DNA of 12,966 nucleotides from assembly GCA_964565665.1 (NCBI GenBank), contig CAZMFZ010000108.1:1-12966 (forward strand), in the 5' to 3' direction. The notes under the pieces are model-generated. The model did no database searches. It was not told the DNA's origin and worked only from the letters and a program-made list of their open reading frames with translations. Below are positions 6,868-12,966 of the stretch, in pieces. The DNA is from CAZMFZ01 sp964565665. Its GTDB lineage: Bacteria > Bacteroidota > Bacteroidia > Cytophagales > UBA9547. Positions within the stretch are counted from its first letter, which is position 1. Each line of letters opens with the position of its first letter. The position numbers and the translations under genes were made by a program.

Positions 6868-9408
6868 ATGCAATTCCAAAAGGCTGTTTGTACATTATTT
6901 ACAATAGGTATATTCATCATTTCAACATCAGAATCAATTTCTCAGTCGTACAAAAACAGCAAATTATCTAGTGAACAACGTGTAGAAGACTTGCTAAAGC
7001 AAATGACTTTGGAAGACAAAATTGCCCAGTTGAGTGGTGATGGATTGAAAACTAAAACAAACAAGCGTTTGGGAATTCTTGGATTTGAAATGTCGGATGG
7101 GCCTATTGGTGTACGTACAGGAAAAGCCACAGCCTTTCCTGCTGGCGTGGCTTTGGCTTCGTCTTGGGATACAAATCTGGTTGCAAGAGTAGCAAGAGCC
7201 ATAGCCATAGAGGCCAAAGCAAAGGGTTTGAATATGATGCTTGGTCCCACAGTAAATATTCACCGCTTAGCAATTGGTGGCAGAAATTTTGAAAGCTTTA
7301 GTGAAGATCCTTATTTGGCTTCCCGCATGGCTGTGGCCTATATCAAAGCCATGCAAAATGAAAATATAGTGGCTTGTGTAAAGCACTTTTGTTGCAACGA
7401 CCAAGAATGGGAACGGATGCGTTACGATGCTGTAATTGATGCTCGCACTTTGCATGAAATACACCTACCCGCCTTTAAAGCGGCTGTGCAAGAGGCTGGC
7501 ACTTATACCATTATGAGTGCTTACAACAAAATAAACGGGCTGTATGCAAGCGAAAACCCTGTATTACTGACTGAAATATTAAAAGAAAAATGGGGATTTA
7601 AAGGAGCCGTAGTTTCGGATTGGGAAGCTACACACAGTACCATTCCTTCTGCAAATGCAGGTTTAGATTTAGAAATGCCCACAGGCGTATATTTTGGCGA
7701 TTCACTGCTAAGTGCGGCTCGAAGTGGAAAAGTGTCATTTTCTACTATTGATGATAAAGTTCGCAGAATATTATATGTAAAATTCAAAGCCGGACTTTTT
7801 GATTTCAACCCTGTCATTGACGAATCGAAAGTAAATAGTCCTGAACATCAACTATTGGCTTTGGAAGCAGCACAAAAAGGAATTATTCTACTTAAAAATG
7901 AAAATGAAATTCTTCCGCTCGACAAAAACAAACTAAAGAAAGTAGCGGTGATTGGCCCCAATGCAAATATCTCTCGCACAGGTGCTGGTGGCAGTTCGCA
8001 AGTGAATCCATACTATTCTATTACACCACTTAAAGCATTGAAAACCAAATTTGGAGATAAAATTATATTTGATTTTGCCCAAGGCGATGAAATTGACATC
8101 AAAGGAATAACCATAATTGATTCAAAATATTTAGTGGCTGAAAATGGGGAAAACGGACTTTCGGCAGCCTATTGGGATAAGTCTAACTTAGATGAGGCAC
8201 TAGCTTACAAAACTAATATAGAACCCACTTCAGCCAGAGTTGATAAAAATATAGATTTCACTTACAACGACCCCGAATCGCCCGATTTAAAAATAGACAA
8301 AGACTATTGGATAGCCCGTTGGACAGGAAAATTAAAACCACCTATTTCGCGAAAATATAAAATCTATACCCAAACAGACGATGGAATACGTTTATTTTTC
8401 AATGGTAAATTGGTAATAGACAATTGGGATGTACACGGTACTGAAAAAGATTCTTTCGAAGTAAACTTGGAAGGCTTTAAAACCTACGATATAAAGATAG
8501 AATATTTTGAAGGGAATATGGGTGCGGTCGTTAAATTAGGTTGGGATTTGCCTTTGGATGGAGTTGAGACCAAAAGTGAAAATTTAATACCAGAAGCTAT
8601 TGAAAAGGCGAAAAATGCAGACGTTGCCATCATATTTGCAGGCATGAGCAATCAATACGAATCGGAAGGGTTTGACACTAAAACACGCTTAAAATTGCCT
8701 TCAAAGCAAGATTCATTGATAGCGGCTGTGGCGAAGGTGAATAAAAACACCATCGTTTGCCTTACCAATGGCAATGGTTTGGCAATGCCTTGGCTTTCTG
8801 ATGTAGCTGCCGTTTTAGAAGGCTGGTATTCAGGTCAGGAAGTGGGAAATGCTTTTGCCAATGTGCTGTTTGGAGCGTACAACCCATCTGCAAAGCTTAC
8901 GAGTTCATTAATACGATCTGAAAACGATGTGCCAATGTTTTTAAAATACAAAGACACCACATTTAAAGTAGTATATGAAGAGAAATGGAGTGTGGGCTAC
9001 CGTTACTTCGACAAATATAATAAAGAGCCACTGTTCCCATTTGGATATGGCTTGTCGTATACTACTTTTGAATATAATGATTTAAAAATAGTAAATTTGG
9101 GCAATCAGCTTGTGGTGAGCTTCACAATAAAAAATATTGGCAAACGCAAAGGCGAAGAAGTGGCACAATTATATGTAAAAAACCCAGTAAATAATATTCC
9201 TAGAGCCGTACGAGAATTGAAAGGATTTGCCAAAGTAGAGCTAAAACCTGGTCAAATGAAACGTATCGAAATGAAAATAAATACCAAAAACCTCAACTAT
9301 TACAATGTAAGTAAGAATGATTTTGAAAGCATAGGTGGAGATTATGAAATACAAATAGGGGCTTCTTCTAGAGATATTAAATTGAGCAATAGAGTGATTG
9401 TAAAGTAA
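6868..9408 (+). CDS. Secreted GH3 beta-glucosidase with PA14 domain
   Basis: This 846-residue glycoside hydrolase of family 3 likely removes beta-linked glucose or a similar sugar from the non-reducing end of oligosaccharides. Residues 1-26 form a signal peptide (hydrophobic core, then SISQS). The GH3 N-terminal barrel follows: RVEDLLKQMTLEDKIAQLSG, SDGPIGVR, Lys172-His173 of KHF, and the nucleophile Asp251 in VVSDWE. The second GH3 domain is split by a PA14 domain at about residues 428-562 (YTQTDDGIRLFFNGKLVIDNW). It resumes with the segment YESEGFD; Glu598 or Glu600 is the likely acid/base. A fibronectin-III-like C-terminal domain ends at IKLSNRVIVK. The layout and length match known PA14-type GH3 enzymes. 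No type IX secretion tail is present, so a periplasmic location is likely (inference). The gene stands alone, with no SusC/SusD partners visible, and converges with the glycosyltransferase gene. Confidence 0.95.
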   Translation: MQFQKAVCTLFTIGIFIISTSESISQSYKNSKLSSEQRVEDLLKQMTLEDKIAQLSGDGLKTKTNKRLGILGFEMSDGPIGVRTGKATAFPAGVALASSWDTNLVARVARAIAIEAKAKGLNMMLGPTVNIHRLAIGGRNFESFSEDPYLASRMAVAYIKAMQNENIVACVKHFCCNDQEWERMRYDAVIDARTLHEIHLPAFKAAVQEAGTYTIMSAYNKINGLYASENPVLLTEILKEKWGFKGAVVSDWEATHSTIPSANAGLDLEMPTGVYFGDSLLSAARSGKVSFSTIDDKVRRILYVKFKAGLFDFNPVIDESKVNSPEHQLLALEAAQKGIILLKNENEILPLDKNKLKKVAVIGPNANISRTGAGGSSQVNPYYSITPLKALKTKFGDKIIFDFAQGDEIDIKGITIIDSKYLVAENGENGLSAAYWDKSNLDEALAYKTNIEPTSARVDKNIDFTYNDPESPDLKIDKDYWIARWTGKLKPPISRKYKIYTQTDDGIRLFFNGKLVIDNWDVHGTEKDSFEVNLEGFKTYDIKIEYFEGNMGAVVKLGWDLPLDGVETKSENLIPEAIEKAKNADVAIIFAGMSNQYESEGFDTKTRLKLPSKQDSLIAAVAKVNKNTIVCLTNGNGLAMPWLSDVAAVLEGWYSGQEVGNAFANVLFGAYNPSAKLTSSLIRSENDVPMFLKYKDTTFKVVYEEKWSVGYRYFDKYNKEPLFPFGYGLSYTTFEYNDLKIVNLGNQLVVSFTIKNIGKRKGEEVAQLYVKNPVNNIPRAVRELKGFAKVELKPGQMKRIEMKINTKNLNYYNVSKNDFESIGGDYEIQIGASSRDIKLSNRVIVK

Positions 9409-9438
9409 TTTTGTGCTTTTACTCCTTATAATTAGAAA

Positions 9439-10755
9439 TTAGTTTTTAGAAAAATTTAAAGTTTTCTCAAAAAAAAGTACTTGCTTTTTTGTCATTTCAA
9501 AAGCAGTGTAGGAAGCAAAAGCTTCCCAATTTGTATTAGGCTCAAACGGTAAATGGAGCAAAATCTTTCTCCATATCTGATATAAATCTAAGATATGCAT
9601 TTCTAAATCTATATTTTCAGCATCAAAAGTAATAAATTCACCAGCCTTAGTTTTTTCTAAAATTTCTACTACAGAACTAGTTTTTGAAAAGACAGCTAAA
9701 ATGGGTTTTTTCGATAAGATGTAGGGATAAAGTTTAGAGGCTGTATAATTGGAATCGGTAGAACCAGGAACAAGTAGTAAATCTGATTTTTTCAACAGGT
9801 GTAAAGACTCAAAATAGGGAATCCGATCTGTGATTTCAGTTACATAATCTTTAAGTCCTAATTTAATCGCGAGCGGCTCAATTGTCTTGATTCCTTTTCC
9901 AGCTGCAGCATAAGAAGTACCTATAAATTGAAGTTGGTAATGAGAAAACAGTTCAAAATCTTTATGCAATCCCAATTGAAAAGCTCCGAAAATAATTGTT
10001 AAAGCTTGCTGCATATCTGCTCCCCCTCTGCCTACATAGGTGATTTTGGCTTTTGAAGGGTTTGCATTTTTTGAAAGATTTTGTGTATTAAGTAAGCTTT
10101 CAAACCTTGATGCTATTTCAAAATCTTTTTCAAAAGCCCCAAACGGAATTACAATAAAATTGGATGGAGTTATATTTTTGTATCTTTTTTGAAGCATTTC
10201 GCAGTAACCTTGAGAAACGGCAATAATTCCAGCTACAGATTTCATGGCAATAGGCTCTAAAAATTTATTTAGATTGTAAGAAAACCAATACTTTGGTGGG
10301 CGATCACTTTTAGGTTTATTTCGATAAAAGTCTGAATGCCAAGGGTCTTGCATATCAATGATGTAGGGAACGCCAAATCGCCATTTCCAATACCTACCTA
10401 ATATTAAAACTGGAAATTGAGTAGTAGAGAAAAATATCAAATCAAACGTTTGACTTTTTAATATAGAATTTACCTTAAAAAAATAAAATAACAAAGAACG
10501 CAAAGCCAGTGCTCCAAGGCCTAGTTTGCGGGTCCAAGAGGTAGAAAAAGCTTTTATTTGAAAGATCTGTAGATTAGTAGGAATAGAATGAAGTAATAAT
10601 TGATCTTGCCCTGTTTCAACATATTTTGGTAAAACAGAAACAACGGTAGCTTTCCAGCCCAATTGATCAAAATAATTTACATTTTGCCTTACCCTGTGCA
10701 TATCAGCAGCATTGATGGGCGGGAAATGGGGGGAGATGAGCAGGAGAGATTTCAA
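9439..10755 (-). CDS. GT4-type glycosyltransferase (TTG start)
   Basis: The 438-residue protein has the GT-B layout. The N-terminal Rossmann domain begins at once with KSLLLISPHFPPINAADMHR, typical of GT4-like enzymes. It continues with IIDMQDPWHSDFYRN and the inter-domain region AGIIAVSQGY. The C-terminal domain has the strand ITYVGRGG at about residue 240 and a donor-site region LLLVPGSTDSNYTASKLYPY; the usual E-x7-E is not seen, its place being taken by the stretch around SKLYPYILS. The enzyme should transfer a sugar from a nucleotide donor to a glycan or lipid in the cytoplasm. The start is a TTG at 10753-10755: there is no ATG or GTG between it and the in-frame TAG at 10783-10785, and the next ATG would delete the first beta strand. 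It is the last gene of the cluster, with 78 bases between it and the methyltransferase upstream. Confidence 0.88.
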   Translation of the reverse strand: MKSLLLISPHFPPINAADMHRVRQNVNYFDQLGWKATVVSVLPKYVETGQDQLLLHSIPTNLQIFQIKAFSTSWTRKLGLGALALRSLLFYFFKVNSILKSQTFDLIFFSTTQFPVLILGRYWKWRFGVPYIIDMQDPWHSDFYRNKPKSDRPPKYWFSYNLNKFLEPIAMKSVAGIIAVSQGYCEMLQKRYKNITPSNFIVIPFGAFEKDFEIASRFESLLNTQNLSKNANPSKAKITYVGRGGADMQQALTIIFGAFQLGLHKDFELFSHYQLQFIGTSYAAAGKGIKTIEPLAIKLGLKDYVTEITDRIPYFESLHLLKKSDLLLVPGSTDSNYTASKLYPYILSKKPILAVFSKTSSVVEILEKTKAGEFITFDAENIDLEMHILDLYQIWRKILLHLPFEPNTNWEAFASYTAFEMTKKQVLFFEKTLNFSKN

Positions 10756-10833
10756 AAAAAGGAAAAATAATTTGTGTTTATTCTACTTCATATTTCGATA
10801 AGCAACAGTCCTGTGATAGTAGACATTTATTAT

Positions 10834-11457
10834 CTAAATATCACAATAGACAATCATTGATTTCCATAGAAAGGGAAAACGGCCACATCCTTTCAATTTG
10901 ATATTCTTAAAACCTTTTTCTTCCAATACATTTGAAAGGGTATTGAAGGACCAAAATTTGATGTGACCACCGTCCCACAAAACCGTAAAATGACCATCCA
11001 TCTTACCTGTTAGAGCCAAAACAACATTTTTAAAATATCCATGATATGGTGTTGAAATAACCAACTTGCCGCCTCCTGATTTTAATAAGATTTTTTTGCA
11101 AAATTCTAAATATTGACGTGGAGAATACAAATGTTCTATTACTTCAGTTGAAATAATGGTATCAAATTTTAGATGTTGTAGTTCAATAGGTAGATCGTCT
11201 GTGCTCAAATCTTGCACAAAAAAATTGTTAGGATTTTTTTGCTTAGCAATTTCAATACCCATTGCTGAGGCATCGGTGCCGTATACCGTGTATCCTTTTT
11301 CTATTAACAAATTAGCCAACCAGCCATTTCCGCAGCCTACATCCAATATCAATTTGTTTTTTTCTTTACTTAATAAAGACAATAATGGAGACAATAAATA
11401 TTTGTAAATATGCGTGTAGTTGGCATTTGTGTACCCGTAATCTTTGTATTCTGACAT
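10834..11457 (-). CDS. Class I SAM-dependent methyltransferase
   Basis: The protein has 207 residues from the ATG at 11455-11457. An upstream GTG at 11499 would overlap the restored end of the FkbM gene, so it is not used. The SAM-binding motif I is LILDVGCGNGWLANLL, with the acidic motif II residue in VYGTDAS. Further motifs follow in FDTIISTEVIEHL and GGKLVISTPYHGY. This is the UbiG/Methyltransf_23 type of fold. Conserved C-terminal elements include DGGHIKFWS. The substrate cannot be told from the sequence. Its place between FkbM methyltransferases and a glycosyltransferase suggests methylation of a sugar or glycan lipid. It starts 25 bases after the restored stop of the FkbM gene, so the two are probably co-transcribed. 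No transmembrane segment or signal peptide is seen. Confidence 0.9.
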   Translation of the reverse strand: MSEYKDYGYTNANYTHIYKYLLSPLLSLLSKEKNKLILDVGCGNGWLANLLIEKGYTVYGTDASAMGIEIAKQKNPNNFFVQDLSTDDLPIELQHLKFDTIISTEVIEHLYSPRQYLEFCKKILLKSGGGKLVISTPYHGYFKNVVLALTGKMDGHFTVLWDGGHIKFWSFNTLSNVLEEKGFKNIKLKGCGRFPFLWKSMIVYCDI

Positions 11458-11482
11458 GGTTTTTAAATTAAAGCAATTAAAA

Positions 11483-12318
11483 TTAAATGGGTCTAGCACA
11501 AATCTCTTTCATCCCCTTAATCTCCGACAACGTTTGAATAGGTATTAAAATAGATTTTTCTATGGCAAATAATTGGTAGCCCATTGTTTGAAAGTAATGG
11601 TCAAAATCATGAGTAGTAGAGTTTGCCCTATGGATATAGTTGGTGTCGAATTCAAAGAAAATAACTGGTTTTGATTTTTTATGGTTTGCTTTAAGCCCTG
11701 CAATACATGCATTTCAAAGCCCTCTACATCTATTTTAATGACAGATATGGTTGAAATATTGTTCTCGTTTACAAAATCATCTCCTATTTTGCATTTGATT
11801 ATGTTGACTCCTTCAGCTTCATTTTGAATGGAAAAAGTGCCTTGATTAGATGAATGGGAACCAAAATTAGTTTTAATGGTTTTGTTTTCGTTTGATAAAG
11901 CTAGCGGAACTATGGTAATATTTGAGTAATTGTTGAGCGCTATGTTGTTTTTGAATTTTTCTCTTATAAAATCTATAGGTTCGAAAGCATAGATTTTGAC
12001 ATTGGGCTGAGTAGCTACTCCTAAGGAATGAATACCAATGTTGGCACCAATGTCTAGAAAAGTACTATTGGCTCGCAAAAAATGTTTAATCAGATTGGTC
12101 AAATAAACCTCGTACCCACCTTCTGCAAAAATCTTATACTCTATATAGTTTGTGGTATTTACATGAACCAAACAACCATTAAGAGCAAAAGCCAAACCTT
12201 GGAAAAAGGGTTTACCATCTTTACTATGTGTAGGGATGAGCAAACGTGTAAGCCTTTCTTTCAACGGCAATTGCCATGCATGAAACAAGGAGACTTTTTG
12301 AAGGGTTGATTTTTTCAT
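11483..12318 (-). CDS. FkbM family methyltransferase with a one-base frameshift near the C-terminus
   Basis: The first 215 residues read well as an FkbM methyltransferase: SAM motif LDIGANIGIHSLG at 88-100, AFEP at 111-114, and the family motif IKIDVEGFEMHVLQG at 195-208. After KQTIKN the frame gives an unrelated tail and stops at 11560. The neighbouring frame instead gives SKPVIFFEFDTNYIH and continues through HYFQTMGYQLFAI to a stop at 11483-11485. That is the normal FkbM C-terminus. Adding one base to the six-T run at 11675-11680 (six A on the coding strand) joins the two into a 278-residue protein. A sequencing or assembly error, a recent inactivating deletion, or slippage at the A-run are all possible. 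The ATG at 12316-12318 lies three bases after the stop of the preceding FkbM gene, suggesting coupled translation. The FkbM family methylates hydroxyl groups in natural products and is common in glycan loci. Confidence 0.85.
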
Positions 12319-12321
12319 TTT

Positions 12322-12966
12322 CTAAAATTGTATTCCATTAATTTCTACCAAATCTGCTGTTTTCAATCTATCAATTACAAAATCTATATCTCTGATATAA
12401 ATAGTATTGTAGTTGCCAAATTTGTGGATTTCTGTCAATATTCTCGTAATGGGATTGTATTGATATGGTTTAAAACCGACACTCAAAAAATTTTGATGGA
12501 TTGCTTCTTCATCATATCCATATCTACCTCCCGAACCATTTAATTCTATAACGATAGCTTTTAATTGCGTTTGTTTCAAAACCTGAATAGCACCCTTTAA
12601 AACTTCTGTTTCATAACCCTCTACATCTATTTTGATAAGGTTAGGAATTTTATTTTTTAAAATAGTATCTAATGTATCAATAGGAACTGCAATAGTATCT
12701 ACATCTGTGTCGACTGCAATATGATTGACAGTATCTAATGATTTTGTAAATTGTAACAATCCTTTTTGGCTACCAAGACCAATGTTTAGGGCTTGAACTC
12801 TTTCCTCTATTTTATTAACAGATACATTATTTACCAGATTATTGAACGTACTTGGTACAGGTTCAAAAGCAAAAGTATCACAACCCACATGTGCAGAGGC
12901 GAGTACGGTGTAGCTACCCACATTTGCACCTGCATCTACAAAAACATCTTCTTTTCGTAAAAAATG
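12322..12966 (-). CDS. FkbM family methyltransferase (5' end cut by the window edge)
   Basis: The last 214 residues are present; the frame is open through the right edge. The visible part begins HFLRKEDVFVDAGANVGSYT, which includes SAM motif I (DAGANVG). AFEPVPSTFNNL follows, then the family motif IKIDVEGYETEVLKG and a C-terminal region with AIVIELNGSGGRYGYDEEA. A GTG at 12921 lies inside motif I and cannot be the true start. Alignment by eye with the next gene suggests that about 80 residues are missing. The two FkbM genes share HFLR, D-x-GAN-(V/I)-G, AFEP and IDVEG(F/Y)E, but their tails differ, so they are paralogues rather than a recent duplication. The stop is three bases before the next ATG. 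Substrate unknown; methylation of a cell-surface sugar is likely from context. Confidence 0.9.
   Translation of the reverse strand, partial: HFLRKEDVFVDAGANVGSYTVLASAHVGCDTFAFEPVPSTFNNLVNNVSVNKIEERVQALNIGLGSQKGLLQFTKSLDTVNHIAVDTDVDTIAVPIDTLDTILKNKIPNLIKIDVEGYETEVLKGAIQVLKQTQLKAIVIELNGSGGRYGYDEEAIHQNFLSVGFKPYQYNPITRILTEIHKFGNYNTIYIRDIDFVIDRLKTADLVEINGIQF

Noticed and set aside
9409..9470. AGAAAA / TTTTCT inverted repeat as a terminator between the convergent genes
   Set aside because: The six-base AT-only stem lies within the 3' coding end of the glycosyltransferase and is followed by A rather than T in the direction of the GH3 gene.
11458..11499. GTG at 11499 as the start of the class I methyltransferase
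   Set aside because: It would add 14 residues unlike the family and overlap the restored C-terminus of the FkbM gene; the ATG at 11457 gives normal spacing.

Overview
The window reads as a chromosomal segment from a member of the Bacteroidota. The evidence is the AT-rich sequence, the absence of clear Shine-Dalgarno sites, promoters of the TTTG-N19-TAnnTTTG type, an alternative complex III operon, remains of a large Ig-like repeat adhesin, a PA14-containing GH3 glucosidase and a string of FkbM-type methyltransferases. I cannot name the genus from sequence alone.

Left part (1-4735, minus strand): the first three genes of an alternative complex III (ACIII) operon in the order actA-actB-actC, with actC running off the left edge. 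ActA is a membrane-anchored c-type cytochrome with six heme motifs: a monoheme domain joined to the pentaheme core. ActB is the large iron-sulfur subunit with an extended Tat leader. ActC is the NrfD-like quinol-side membrane subunit. Together they oxidise menaquinol and pass electrons through Fe-S clusters and hemes to a cytochrome oxidase. A strong promoter match lies directly upstream of actA and decides its start codon.

Middle part (4736-6092): about 450 bases without a gene, holding two hairpins and four copies of a 22-bp degenerate tandem repeat. These are followed by a decayed, plus-strand, GC-richer fragment of an Ig-like repeat protein, truncated at both ends and frameshifted.

6063-9408: a minus-strand SprT-like zinc metallopeptidase-fold gene and, divergent from it, a secreted GH3 beta-glucosidase with a PA14 insert. 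The short region between them has a palindrome and a -7 promoter match.

Right part (9439-12966, minus strand): a tightly packed glycan-modification cluster. In transcription order it has an FkbM methyltransferase (cut by the right edge), a second FkbM methyltransferase with a one-base frameshift near its 3' end, a class I SAM methyltransferase and a GT4-type glycosyltransferase that appears to use a TTG start. This looks like part of a surface polysaccharide or glycolipid locus.

I did not find a convincing undescribed multi-gene system. The most useful points are the homopolymer frameshift with its recoverable C-terminus, the repeat and hairpin block beside the decaying adhesin, and the start-site corrections.
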